Shown: in pieces, positions 43,073-51,983 of the stretch
Layout: each line of letters begins with the position of its first letter
Position numbering within the stretch: position 1 is the first letter of the stretch
From: Porphyrobacter sp.
Lineage (GTDB): Bacteria; Pseudomonadota; Alphaproteobacteria; Sphingomonadales; Sphingomonadaceae
DNA: 64,000 bases
Direction: 5' to 3'
Assembly: GCA_027531395.1 (NCBI GenBank)
Contig: JAPZRO010000007.1
Span: 124,001-188,000 of the forward strand
Translations under genes and position numbers: made by a program
The notes under the pieces: generated by a model
Database searches by the model: none
What the model was told of the DNA's origin: nothing
What the model saw: the letters and a program-made list of their open reading frames with translations, nothing else

Positions 43073-46000
43073 TCAGCGCTGCTCGCGCGGGGCCCCGCTG
43101 AAGGTGATCATCCCGCCCATCAGCTGCTCGGCCTGACGGATCACCGCAGCGCGGTCGGCTGCCGCAGGGCTGCCCTCGCTGATGACGAGACCGGGCGGGA
43201 CCATGCCGATGCCCGACAGCGTCTCGCCATTGCCCGACAGACGCCCGCCCGCCGGAGCCCCGCCCGACCAACGGCTCCAGTTGGCCGGAAGCGAGGGCGC
43301 CGAGGCCGTCGCCGGCACCGGCACGCCGGCGCGCGGCATGGCCATGCCTGCAGTGGAGGTGGTCGTCGCAGCGGCCGGCACCGTGGTGCCCACCGGCGCA
43401 TAGATCACCGATCCCTGGATGCGCGGCAGCGAGAAGGTGCCGGGGAAGATCTGGTAGACCAGCCCCAGGCGCTCCTGCGGGTTCTGTCCGCCGAAGCCGC
43501 CGTAGAAGCTCATGGTGCAGCCCGATCCGGCGCAGCCCCTCCCATTGCCGGTGACATTGGCCGGCAGGAACAGGTCGTTCGGCCCCGGCCCGGCATTGAT
43601 CACGGACCGGAATTCACCCTGATCGAAGCCGGTCGAGGCGAAGGTGTAGGTCACGTTGCCGCCCGCCTCGGGCATCACGATCGTCCCGTTGGTGCGATAC
43701 TGGAGCTGCGAGCCGAACCGGATCGAGAGCGATCCGTCGAAGGTGCCCGGCGCGGATTCGCCGTTGTTGAACACCGGGTTGGTGGCGGCGTAGACGCGGT
43801 AGTCGATCTGCCCGCTGGTCGGCAGGCTGCCCACCATCGGGGCCATCACCACATAGGGCAGGCCGTCATTGGCGGCATAGGTGTTGGTGCCATTGCGGAA
43901 AGTGGCTGTGCCGCCAGCAAAGCGGCCAAGCACTGCGCGCTCGTCGCCCGCCACTTCCACCGCAGGCGCGGTTCCGGCGCGCAGATCACCGGCGGTCTCA
44001 AGCGCACCATTCGATCCGACGACCGCCGGCTGGTTGCCCGGCTGGCTGTTGCCATTGTCGACCGCGAAGGCGCGCCCGGTATTGGCCGGGAAGCCGCCGA
44101 GATAGCGGGTGAGCCGCCCGGTGCTGGTGCCGCCGCCATTGCCGCCGAAGTTGCGGGTCGGCCCGGCCTCGAAGATCGCCGCGCCGACGATCCCGGTCGC
44201 GGTGACGCCAGTGCGGGCGTCATAGGTCAGCGCGATGGTGTCCTGATCGCCGGCAAAATTGGCGAAGACACCCAACGTGCAGGCCGATGGGTTGGCGGTG
44301 CAGTTCCCGGCATTGTCGCTGCCGGGGATCAGAGCGAAGAAGCCGCCGTTGCTGTTGATCCCGATGGCGCTTTCGGACTGCGACGGATCAGCCAGACCGC
44401 CGCGGGTCGCGAACCTGAAGACGTAAGGGTTGCTTCCGGTGGGCATCGTGATCGAGCCCTCCATCGCAAGCCGGTAATCGCTCCCCAGCGCAATCGCGAG
44501 CCCCGCGTCGAACACACCCGGCGCGACGCTGCCATTGGCGATGGTCGGGCGGGTGGCGGCGATCAGGTAGTAATCGACCCGTCCCGTCAGCGTCGGGACG
44601 AAATTCGGTCCGACCGGGCGGGTGAGGATGTAGTGCAGGCCCTGGTTGGCATTGAAGGTGAAGGTGTTGGGGATCGAGATCGTGCCATTGGTCCAGCGCC
44701 CGATCACCGCGTCGGCATTGCCGAAGATGTCGGTCTGCTGGGCCGCGCCGCGATTGCGCACCTGGCCACCCGGATCACGGGTGTAAGACCGCAAGCCGCC
44801 ATCGGCATCGAGCGTATAGGCCGAGGCGCCGAAGCCGCTCTCGCTGCCCACGAAGGCGCCGCCGTTGAGCTGCCCGCCGAGGATGATGTTGATGCGCGGG
44901 GCGACGGCATTGAACCCGCCGGCATAGCCGGTCAGCACCGGCGGGACCGGCGGATCACCGGGGTTGCCCCCACCGCCGCCGCCCCCGCCATTGCCGGGCA
45001 GGCCGGCAAACAGATCGGGGTTGCCGCCGCCGGCGATGAAGATGAAGTAGTCGACGAAGAAGGGATCAAGCCCCTCGATCCCGGCCAGCCCGCCCTGCAG
45101 CGCGGCAAGTGCGGCGAGATAGGCCTGGATCGTGGCGGCATCGAGCTCGCCATAGCCGCTCGGCAGGCCGCCGCCCTGAAGGAAGGCGTAGTAGGCGTTG
45201 AGCGCGGCGATGTACTGGACATAGACTGGCAGGCCGACAAAGCCGTCGGGGCTCCCGCCGCCCGCGATGAAAGCGAAGTAGCGGGTGAGCAGGTCGGCAT
45301 TGGCTCCCAGCAGGCTCGCCAGCTGGCCCGAACGGTTCAGCGCGTCGATGAAGCTGCGCAGCCGCGCGAGATCCTCGGCGGTGTAGTTTGACGGCAGCCC
45401 GCCGCCCTGAAGGAACGCGGCATAGGCGTTGAGCGCGGCGGCAAAGGCCGGGAAATCGGGCGGCACCGGCAGGCCGCCGAACAGGTCGGGATTGCCCCCG
45501 CCCGCAAGGTAGACAGCATATTCGCGGTAGAAAGCGGCGAGATCGCCGAGGAAGCTGCCGGTCGCCCCGGCTGCCTCCAGCGCGGCGATGTAGGCGCGGA
45601 TCTGCTCGGGCGTGAGCAGGGTATAGGCCGAAGGCACGCCGCCAGCCTCAAGGAAGACGAAGAACGCTCTCAGATCGACGGCATAGCCTGCAAAGACATT
45701 GGCGGGCAGGCCAGCAAAGGCATCGAAGCTGCCGCCCTGCGCGACGAAAGCGGCAAAGGCGGCGAAGAATGCCGCCCGGTCACCGAGGAAGCGCTCGAGC
45801 GCGCCGGCCGCCTGCAGTTCGAGCAGATAGGCCTGCAGCACCGCAAGGTCGGTGCCGCTGAACTCGGACGGCAGACGTCCGCTGGCGAGGAAGGCGAAGT
45901 AGGCTTCGAGCTGGACGGTATATCCGGCGAAGATGTTGGCCGGGAGACCCGCGAAGCCGTCGAAGGTGCCGCCCGCCGCTACGAAGGCGGCAAACTGCGC

Positions 46001-48004
46001 GAAGAACGCCGCGCGATCACCGAGGAAGCGGTCAAGCGCGCCGGCCGCCTGCAATTCCAGCAGATAGGCCTGCAGCAGCGCGATATCGGTGCCGGTGAAT
46101 TCGGACGGCAAGCGACCGCTCGACAGGAAGGCGAAATAGGCATCGAGCTGGACGGTGTAGCCCGCGAAGATATTGGCCGGGAGCCCGCCGAAGCCGTCGA
46201 AAGTGCCGCCGGCCGCAACGAAGGCGGCGAACTGCGCGAAGAACGCCGCGCGATCACCGAGGAAGCGGTCAAGCGCACCCGCTGCCTGCAATTCCAGCAG
46301 ATAGGTCTGGAGCAGCGCGATATCGGTACCGGTAAACTCGGACGGCAGGCGACCGGTCGCGAGGAAGGCGAAATAGGCGTCGAGCTGGACGGTGTAGCCG
46401 GCAAAGATATTCGCGGGCAGCCCGGCGAAGGCGTCGATCTGGCCTCCGGCGCGCAGGAAGGCGAGGTATTCGGCGAAGAACGCGGCGCGCTGGCCCAGCA
46501 CGGTATTGAGCAGGCCGGTGTTCGACAGCGTCTCGAGATAGGCGCGCAAGGTCGCCTGATCGAGCGCGGTGTAGGTGCTCGGCAGGCGGCCGCTGGCGAG
46601 GAAGGCGAAATAGTCGCCCAGCGCGGTCTGGTACTGCGCCGCGAAGGCCAGCCCGCCATTGGCGAGAAAGGCTTCGACCAGCGCGCGGTCGGTCGCGCTG
46701 AGCTGCACCACCAGCCCGCTGTCGCGCAGGAAGGCGATGGTCTGCGCCAGCACCGACTGGCTCGCCCCGGTGAAGGCCGCCGGATCGCCGCCGCCGCGCA
46801 CGAAGGTGAAATAGGCGATGGTGAGATCGGTGAAGGAGCGCGCGAAGGCATCGCGGTTGCCGCCGCTGGCGAGGAAGTTCAGATAGGCCTCGGCCAGCAC
46901 GCGGTCGCGCGCGGCGAGGTTTGTGAGCGCTCCCGTGCGCCGGATATAGGCGAGGTAGGCCTCGACATCGCCCGGGCTCGCCGAGGCAAAGCCGCTCGGC
47001 AGGCCGCCCGCACGGATCAGATCGAGGTAGTTGACGACGAAGCCGCTATAGGTGGTGAGGAAGCTGTTGCCCGAACCGCCCCCCGCCAGAAAGCGCAGAT
47101 AGGCGCGGATGATGTCGGCCTGCGCCTGCGGGAACGGGGTGCCGCCATAGGCCCCTTCGAGCTGCGCGGCGGCTGCCACCAGCAGCGTGAAATCGCCGCT
47201 CGGGAAGGTGTCGAGCGACGGATTGCCAACCACCGCCTCGATCCGGCGCGCTGCGGCGATGATGTCGCTCGATGCGCCGGCAGCGGCGAGCTGGTCGCCG
47301 AAACCCACCGGAATGCCGTTGACCGCGGCCGCGACCGGACTGGCATCGCCGCCGATCGGCACGACGGTATTGTCGCTGGCGACCGGGGTAACGCTGGCCG
47401 GCGCAACGCTGGCTGGCTGCGCCCGCCGCGACAGGCGGGGATCGTTGCGATCGCCGCCGCCGCCCTCGACCGGCTGCACCTGCGCTTCGTTGGCGATGAC
47501 GCGCTTCGCCCCGCTCTCGCCGCGCGCGCGCCACATCTCGCCCGCCTTGAAGCTCTCCAGCTTGCCCGGCCGCCCGATCCGCACCGCACCGGTCAGCGCA
47601 TGGCCGCTTGCCTCGCCATTGGCACGGACAACGAAATTGCCCGCCGATCCGGCACCTGCCACCCGGCCTTCGAGGCCCTCGGGCATCCGCACCACCACTT
47701 CGCCCGCCCCGCCTGAGGTGACCGTGATCGAGCCTTCGTAAAGGTCGATCGAGCCGTCGGCGTTGAGGCGATATTTCGCGGCATCCACTATCGAGACCGT
47801 GCCCCCGCCGGTCAGCGCGATCTGCGTGAGGCCCGTGCGCTGGACAACCGGCTGGCCGGTCTCGGGCCGCGCCTCGCTGGTGGTGAACAGCAGCTGGTTG
47901 GCCGCCAGCGGCGCGCTGAGCGCGAGGCCAGAAGCACCCACCAGCAACAGGCGGGCCGAGCGCACGAGGGTCTTCGAAGGCGAGATGGTCAGAATGGCAG
48001 TCAT
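43073..48004 (-). CDS. Giant surface protein: FecR-like head, about 28 helical repeats, two TbpB-like barrel domains
   Basis: This 1643-residue protein has an N-terminal signal region (to about residue 35), a FecR-like beta domain (about 55-165: TQIALTGGGTVSIVDAAKYRLNADGSIDLYEGSITV...LESFKAGEMWR), a linker, and about 28 tandem units of 25-27 residues (about 298-1002) of the form AYFAFLASGRLPSEF. A Gly-rich hinge (about 1003-1015) leads to two similar beta domains (about 1020-1280 and 1310-1545), each with a GRW/GRF-x-x-G-T motif, GLHY/GLPYV, SAPGTFDG-like and FxGxxxxxxLxY-type strands, then a Pro/Ala tail. The C-terminal domains resemble the TbpB-type barrels of type XI secretion cargo. The Slam-like gene lies 21 nt upstream in the same direction. 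Confidence 0.72.
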   Translation of the reverse strand: MTAILTISPSKTLVRSARLLLVGASGLALSAPLAANQLLFTTSEARPETGQPVVQRTGLTQIALTGGGTVSIVDAAKYRLNADGSIDLYEGSITVTSGGAGEVVVRMPEGLEGRVAGAGSAGNFVVRANGEASGHALTGAVRIGRPGKLESFKAGEMWRARGESGAKRVIANEAQVQPVEGGGGDRNDPRLSRRAQPASVAPASVTPVASDNTVVPIGGDASPVAAAVNGIPVGFGDQLAAAGASSDIIAAARRIEAVVGNPSLDTFPSGDFTLLVAAAAQLEGAYGGTPFPQAQADIIRAYLRFLAGGGSGNSFLTTYSGFVVNYLDLIRAGGLPSGFASASPGDVEAYLAYIRRTGALTNLAARDRVLAEAYLNFLASGGNRDAFARSFTDLTIAYFTFVRGGGDPAAFTGASQSVLAQTIAFLRDSGLVVQLSATDRALVEAFLANGGLAFAAQYQTALGDYFAFLASGRLPSTYTALDQATLRAYLETLSNTGLLNTVLGQRAAFFAEYLAFLRAGGQIDAFAGLPANIFAGYTVQLDAYFAFLATGRLPSEFTGTDIALLQTYLLELQAAGALDRFLGDRAAFFAQFAAFVAAGGTFDGFGGLPANIFAGYTVQLDAYFAFLSSGRLPSEFTGTDIALLQAYLLELQAAGALDRFLGDRAAFFAQFAAFVAAGGTFDGFAGLPANIFAGYTVQLEAYFAFLASGRLPSEFSGTDLAVLQAYLLELQAAGALERFLGDRAAFFAAFAAFVAQGGSFDAFAGLPANVFAGYAVDLRAFFVFLEAGGVPSAYTLLTPEQIRAYIAALEAAGATGSFLGDLAAFYREYAVYLAGGGNPDLFGGLPVPPDFPAFAAALNAYAAFLQGGGLPSNYTAEDLARLRSFIDALNRSGQLASLLGANADLLTRYFAFIAGGGSPDGFVGLPVYVQYIAALNAYYAFLQGGGLPSGYGELDAATIQAYLAALAALQGGLAGIEGLDPFFVDYFIFIAGGGNPDLFAGLPGNGGGGGGGGNPGDPPVPPVLTGYAGGFNAVAPRINIILGGQLNGGAFVGSESGFGASAYTLDADGGLRSYTRDPGGQVRNRGAAQQTDIFGNADAVIGRWTNGTISIPNTFTFNANQGLHYILTRPVGPNFVPTLTGRVDYYLIAATRPTIANGSVAPGVFDAGLAIALGSDYRLAMEGSITMPTGSNPYVFRFATRGGLADPSQSESAIGINSNGGFFALIPGSDNAGNCTANPSACTLGVFANFAGDQDTIALTYDARTGVTATGIVGAAIFEAGPTRNFGGNGGGTSTGRLTRYLGGFPANTGRAFAVDNGNSQPGNQPAVVGSNGALETAGDLRAGTAPAVEVAGDERAVLGRFAGGTATFRNGTNTYAANDGLPYVVMAPMVGSLPTSGQIDYRVYAATNPVFNNGESAPGTFDGSLSIRFGSQLQYRTNGTIVMPEAGGNVTYTFASTGFDQGEFRSVINAGPGPNDLFLPANVTGNGRGCAGSGCTMSFYGGFGGQNPQERLGLVYQIFPGTFSLPRIQGSVIYAPVGTTVPAAATTTSTAGMAMPRAGVPVPATASAPSLPANWSRWSGGAPAGGRLSGNGETLSGIGMVPPGLVISEGSPAAADRAAVIRQAEQLMGGMITFSGAPREQR
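45005..47115 (-). repeat. Coding array of about 28 short helical units
   Basis: Inside the giant gene, units of about 75-80 bp encode a helix carrying Y-(F/L)-x-F-L, followed by a Gly-Gly/Gly-Arg turn, Pro-Ser and an aromatic residue (LNFLASGGNRDAF, FTFVRGGGDPAAF, LAFLRAGGQIDAF, AAFLQGGGLPSNY, FAFIAGGGSPDGF). Three unit types alternate in the middle to give a 79-residue higher-order repeat. I do not recognise this as TPR, ankyrin, HEAT or Sel1. Confidence 0.75.
45674..46621 (-). repeat. 237-bp tandem DNA repeat, four copies
   Basis: Copies begin at 45674, 45911, 46148 and 46385, exactly 237 bp (79 codons) apart. The middle two are almost identical at DNA level, and the outer ones are more diverged. 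This points to recent unequal crossing-over inside an older repeat array and predicts length variation between strains. Confidence 0.82.
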
Positions 48005-48025
48005 GTGATGGCCTCCCCGATGGGA

Positions 48026-49366
48026 TCAGAATTCGAAGCGCGCGCCGACCGAGACGGTCCAGCGCTCGAAGTCGAACAGGGCGATGTTGCTCCAGTTGCG
48101 CGAATAGGTCGCAGTCGGCTGGAGGAAGAGCCGGTCGGTGATCGCGATCTTCAGCCCTGTGGTGAGATCGAGCCGTTCGTCCTCGCGTTTGGCGAGGAAC
48201 AGCGCATCGGGCGCATCGTGACGCCGCAGGTCGAAGGCGAGCCCGCCTACAATCGCGACGGTCTTGGCCAGCGGCACCTCGGCGCCGATATTGGCCCCGA
48301 CGAAATCGAACGACAGGTGATCGCCGGGCTGGCGCAGCGTTTCCTCGGTCCCGGCGTTGATGTTGGCCGCGAAGATCTTGCCGACGAAGCCCACGCCGAG
48401 CGAGAAGCGGTCGGCATCGCGCAGGGGTTCGCCGTCGAATTCGAGCCGGTTCCACTGGCCCGACACGGTCAGCGCTTTCCCGCCCTTGAGCGGCTTGGTG
48501 TATTGCGTGGTCAGCCCCCAGGAGGTGCGGAAGCCCGCATCGTCGAGCCAGAACTTCTGCACCTGCCCCGACAGCGAGATCACGTCCTGATTGGCGAAGC
48601 TGTGGGCATAGCCTGCGGTCGCGGTGAGCGCGGCCTGATCGAACATCGAGGTGTCGAGATTATCGCGCCAGTTGCCCAGCAGCGAGGCGAACAGCCGGTC
48701 CTGCCGGCCGATCGCGGTGACCCCGGAAATGCCCGCGGTGATGTCGTAGAACTCGTCCGACTGCGCCACTGCGCCTGCGCCAAGCTGGCCCGGGCCGAGG
48801 AAACTGAACAGCGGGATGACGATCGAGTTCTGCTCGGTCGCGGTGTTGATGTTGCTGTCATGGCCGACGCGGGCATCGACAAAGCCGCTGATGTCCGAGC
48901 CGCCGCCTTTGATCTGCTGGTCGAACTGGCGCACGAAGCCGGTGAAGCGCTGACGCACCGGATCGGGCAGGCTGGGATCATCGACCACCGTGGCGAACTG
49001 TTCGCGCGCGGTGTCGATATCGCCGGCCAACGCATAGGCTCGGGCAAGCTCGGCGCGGGCGGCGGCGTTATCGGGCTGGACCGCGAGCACGCGCTGGAAG
49101 GCAATGATCGCCTCGCCGAAGCGCCCGGAATCGATCGCCGCGATGCCGAGCGCATAGTCGAAGGCGGGATCGCCGGCGCGCTGGCCGATCTGGCCCGAGA
49201 GCGCGCGATAATCGGCCTCGGCCTTCTCGCGCGCAGCCTTGGCGGCGGCGGGATCGGGCTCGGCGGGCTCCTGCGCCAGCACCGGCTCGGCGATGGCTGT
49301 CGTCGCGATGATCGAGGTCGCCCCGAGCATCGCTGCACGCAGGCCGAATGCGGAAATCCGTTTCAC
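48026..49366 (-). CDS. Slam/DUF560-like outer-membrane protein (TPR plus barrel), probable type XI secretion translocon
   Basis: This 446-residue protein, starting at GTG 49366, has a signal peptide (ending AEPVLAQ), an N-terminal TPR part (about 40-135: DPAFDYALGIAAIDSGRFGEAIIAFQRVLAVQPDNAAARAELARAYALAGDIDTAREQF), and a barrel of about 290 residues from SGFVDARVGHDSNINTATEQ to a terminal Phe (VSVGARFEF). TPR plus a 14-strand barrel is the Slam design. An ATG at 49390 is an alternative start without a clear ribosome site. It is followed 21 nt later by the giant protein gene, its likely cargo. Confidence 0.65.
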   Translation of the reverse strand: MKRISAFGLRAAMLGATSIIATTAIAEPVLAQEPAEPDPAAAKAAREKAEADYRALSGQIGQRAGDPAFDYALGIAAIDSGRFGEAIIAFQRVLAVQPDNAAARAELARAYALAGDIDTAREQFATVVDDPSLPDPVRQRFTGFVRQFDQQIKGGGSDISGFVDARVGHDSNINTATEQNSIVIPLFSFLGPGQLGAGAVAQSDEFYDITAGISGVTAIGRQDRLFASLLGNWRDNLDTSMFDQAALTATAGYAHSFANQDVISLSGQVQKFWLDDAGFRTSWGLTTQYTKPLKGGKALTVSGQWNRLEFDGEPLRDADRFSLGVGFVGKIFAANINAGTEETLRQPGDHLSFDFVGANIGAEVPLAKTVAIVGGLAFDLRRHDAPDALFLAKREDERLDLTTGLKIAITDRLFLQPTATYSRNWSNIALFDFERWTVSVGARFEF

Positions 49367-49444
49367 AGTATGCCAGCCCCCAAGTTCCATGTGAGTGGGC
49401 AGCAGCAATGGCGCAGACGGCGGCGCGGCCCCACTGACAAGCAA

Positions 49445-49472
49445 TGTCAGGGGCATGACAAATGCCGTTAGG
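49445..49472 (-). promoter_or_regulatory. Palindromic upstream element, copy 2
   Basis: tgtcaggggcatgaca (49445-49460) plus 12 adjoining bases match copy 1 at 24/28. Its near end is 79 nt upstream of the chosen Slam-like start. On the minus strand a second TTGTCA follows 21 bp after the first, which could serve a dimeric regulator spanning two helical turns. Confidence 0.6.
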
Positions 49473-49480
49473 GGGGTGTT

Positions 49481-50056
49481 TCAGCCCCGGCGCTTGAGGA
49501 TCAGGTAGAGCGCGCCCTCGCCGCCGTGGCGGATATGCGCCTTGCGCACTGCGGCGATGGCCCCCGAATGGCGGCTGGCGGCGAGCCAGTCGAGCAGCTT
49601 GGCGCGGATCGCCCCGCGCCGCTCCATCCGGTCGGCCGGATCGACCGGCCGCTCGCGCCCGGCGATCACCAGCACCACCCGCGCGTCCATCATCCGCGCC
49701 TGATCGAGCCCGGCCATGATCCGCTCATAGGCGGTATCGAGCGTGTGGCCGTGGAGGTCGAGCGTGAGATCGGGATCGAGCCGCCCGCCCTTCATCCGCC
49801 GCTCCCAGTGCGAATCGAGCGCGCCGGGGATGGCGGGCGGCGGCGGGGGAGCGAGCGGTGTGCGGCGCGGCTTGGGGGCGGGTTTGACCTTGGCGGAGGG
49901 AGCCGCCGCGGTCGTTCCTGCAGCTACCTTCGGTTGCTCACCCTCCCGCTTGACGGGCGGATGGGGCCGCTTCTTGCCGGGCAGCGGTTTGACGCTTGCA
50001 GCGAGATGCGCCCAAGCGGCCTGCTCGCCAGCGGTCAGCCCGCGCGGCAGCCTCAT
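49481..50056 (-). CDS. Smr-domain protein
   Basis: This 191-residue protein has a basic Pro/Ala-rich N-terminal half and a C-terminal Smr domain: LDPDLTLDLHGHTLDTAYERIMAGLDQARMMDARVVLVIAGRERP, then IRHGGEGALYLILKRRG. Smr domains nick branched DNA or bind and cut RNA. The stand-alone form is common in alphaproteobacteria beside mltA, as here. Its ATG at 50056 overlaps the MltA stop by 4 nt. Confidence 0.9.
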   Translation of the reverse strand: MRLPRGLTAGEQAAWAHLAASVKPLPGKKRPHPPVKREGEQPKVAAGTTAAAPSAKVKPAPKPRRTPLAPPPPPAIPGALDSHWERRMKGGRLDPDLTLDLHGHTLDTAYERIMAGLDQARMMDARVVLVIAGRERPVDPADRMERRGAIRAKLLDWLAASRHSGAIAAVRKAHIRHGGEGALYLILKRRG

Positions 50057-51282
50057 TGTGCGCTCGCGGAGAGCCGGGAGGCCGCCGCGCGCGGGAGCAG
50101 AACCAGTGCGCGCCCGCGCCCACTCATGCCGCCCGCGATCACCCGCGCATCCTCGCCCGCGCCCCAGAAGGTGTCGAAGCGGTTGGCGCCCTTGATCGCT
50201 CCGCCGGTGTCCTGCGCAATCCACAGGCCAGAAGCCTCGCGCCGGTCAAGTTCGAGCCACACCGGCGCGCCGAGCGGAACGAAGGCCGGATCGGCCGCGA
50301 CCGAGCTTTCGCGCCGCACCGGCACGCCGAGCACGCCCAAGGGCCCGTCGCCTTTCAGCTCGGTGAAGAATATCCAGCTCTTGTTGAGCCGCATCAGATC
50401 GCGGCCCGCCTCGGGGTTCTCGCGGATATAGGCCATGATCCCCTGCATCGAGCCGGGATATTGCCCCGGCCCGCTGCCCAACAGGCCGCGTTCGCGCATC
50501 ACGCCGCCGATGCCGGTATATTCGCGCCCGTTCTGTCCGGCATAGCCGATGCGGATCACCTCGCCTTCGGGCGTGCGCAGGCGGCCCGATCCCTGGATCT
50601 GGAGGAAGAAGAACTCGACCGGATCGGCAGCGTAAGCGATCACCTGCGCCTTGCCCTCGAGCGCCCCGTCCTCGATCGCCGCACGGTCGTGATAGAGCAC
50701 AAAGCGACCCGCTTCATCGTAGCGCCCGAGCGGCGGGCGGCCGGTGCGTTGGGCTTCGGGCACATCGTCGGGCCAGCCGCGCACCAGATCGGTGGGCGTG
50801 GCATAGACCGGCACTTCGTATCCCGGGCGGCGGGTGCGGCTGCCGGCGATCTCCGGCTCGAAATAGCCGGTAGCAAAGGCCTTGCCGTCCCCGACCTGCA
50901 CGGCGGCGAAGTGCTCGGCGAAGAAGGCACGGGCGCGGGCCTGCGGCCAGCCGCGCGCGGCGGTGCAGGCGGCGCGCCAGTCTTCGGAGCGGGTGAGGCC
51001 GCTCGCATCCTCGCGGGCGAGCAGCTTGGGGCAGGATTCGACAAAGCTCGCCAGCGCGCTCGCAGCGTCGGCCTCGCCCAGCGGCAGCGCGGCGAGCGAG
51101 GGGCCGAGCGCGATGCCGGCCAGCGCCGCATTGGCGGCGACCGGTGCAGCCGGAGTGGCGACAGCCGGGGGAAGCGGAGCGGCAGGCGCGGTGACGGTGG
51201 GCGGGGGAAGGCTGCCTTCAGGGATGATCCGCCCGCATCCCGCCAGCAGTACCAGCATCGCGAGCGCCAGAACCGGCCGCAT
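50053..51282 (-). CDS. mltA: Membrane-bound lytic murein transglycosylase A
   Basis: This 409-residue lipoprotein (lipobox LLAGC, Cys16) has the MltA barrel (ATGYFEPEIAGSRTRRPGYEVPVYATP...VEFFFLQIQGSGRL) and the 3D domain with catalytic aspartates (LWIAQDTGGAIKGANRFDTFWG). It cleaves peptidoglycan glycan strands to 1,6-anhydro products in the periplasm. The start at 51282 is chosen because an aaggag ribosome site (51289-51294) sits at ideal distance; an ATG at 51333 overlapping the upstream stop is a weaker alternative. It has an unusually long Pro/Ala linker after the lipobox (about 20-55). Confidence 0.94.
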   Translation of the reverse strand: MRPVLALAMLVLLAGCGRIIPEGSLPPPTVTAPAAPLPPAVATPAAPVAANAALAGIALGPSLAALPLGEADAASALASFVESCPKLLAREDASGLTRSEDWRAACTAARGWPQARARAFFAEHFAAVQVGDGKAFATGYFEPEIAGSRTRRPGYEVPVYATPTDLVRGWPDDVPEAQRTGRPPLGRYDEAGRFVLYHDRAAIEDGALEGKAQVIAYAADPVEFFFLQIQGSGRLRTPEGEVIRIGYAGQNGREYTGIGGVMRERGLLGSGPGQYPGSMQGIMAYIRENPEAGRDLMRLNKSWIFFTELKGDGPLGVLGVPVRRESSVAADPAFVPLGAPVWLELDRREASGLWIAQDTGGAIKGANRFDTFWGAGEDARVIAGGMSGRGRALVLLPRAAASRLSASAQ

Positions 51283-51329
51283 TATGCGCTCCTTCGGCGA
51301 TACGCGGGGCATCATGCCCCGCGCGGGGT

Positions 51330-51983
51330 TCATCCCTCGTCGGTCTCGTCGAGCAGCCAGTTGGGATCGCGCGCGGAAGTGTTGCGCGAGAAGGTCCAGA
51401 CATCGCGGCTCTCGATCGCATCGTCGAGCGACCCTGCGATGACATTGCCGTCCTTGTCGCGAGTGACAGCGGCGATATCGGCCACGAACAGCACCGCGAT
51501 GCGGGCCATGCGCCCGTCGAGCGAGGCCGAGTGGATGCGGGTTTCCTCGATCCGGATCAGCGTGTTGTCGAGCGTTTCGCCCGCAGCCTCGCGCGCGTCG
51601 AGCGCCGCAATGAAGCCGGCATAGACATCATCGTCGCACAGCTCGCGCAGGGTTTCGCGGTCACCCTTCCAGAAGGCTTCGAGCACCATGCGGTAAGCAC
51701 CGCGCGCACCTTCGAGGAACTGGGCGATGTTGAACCGGCTGTCGGCGGCGGCAATCTCGCGGATGCCGCGTTCGACCGCAGGCATCACCCCTTCAAGCTC
51801 CACCGGACGCGCCGGGGCGACCGGGGCCGCGGGAACCGGGCGCGCGATGCCGGCAGGCTTGTCGTCCGAATCGAAGCGCTGCGGCACCGACTCTTCCTCG
51901 TGCTCCGCCCGGCGACCGAGCACCGAATAGAGCCGCAGGCCCAGAAAGGCGGCGACCATGGCGAGGAGAACGATTTCAAGCAC
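51330..51983 (-). CDS. Tim44/TimA-family membrane adaptor
   Basis: This 217-residue protein has an N-terminal membrane helix (MLEIVLLAMVAAFLGLRLYSVLG), a Pro-rich linker, and a Tim44-like domain (about 85-210: FNIAQFLEGARGAYRMVLEAFWKGDRETLRELCDDDVYAGFIAAL). The family is the alphaproteobacterial ancestor of mitochondrial Tim44 and is found divergently next to secB, as here. It probably tethers proteins at the inner membrane. The 296 bp to secB hold both promoters and no other gene. Confidence 0.9.
   Translation of the reverse strand: MLEIVLLAMVAAFLGLRLYSVLGRRAEHEEESVPQRFDSDDKPAGIARPVPAAPVAPARPVELEGVMPAVERGIREIAAADSRFNIAQFLEGARGAYRMVLEAFWKGDRETLRELCDDDVYAGFIAALDAREAAGETLDNTLIRIEETRIHSASLDGRMARIAVLFVADIAAVTRDKDGNVIAGSLDDAIESRDVWTFSRNTSARDPNWLLDETDEG

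Noticed and set aside
45674-46621. Regular repeats that might suggest a CRISPR array
   Set aside because: The 237-bp period is in frame and encodes similar protein; there are no short identical repeats with unique spacers and no cas genes.
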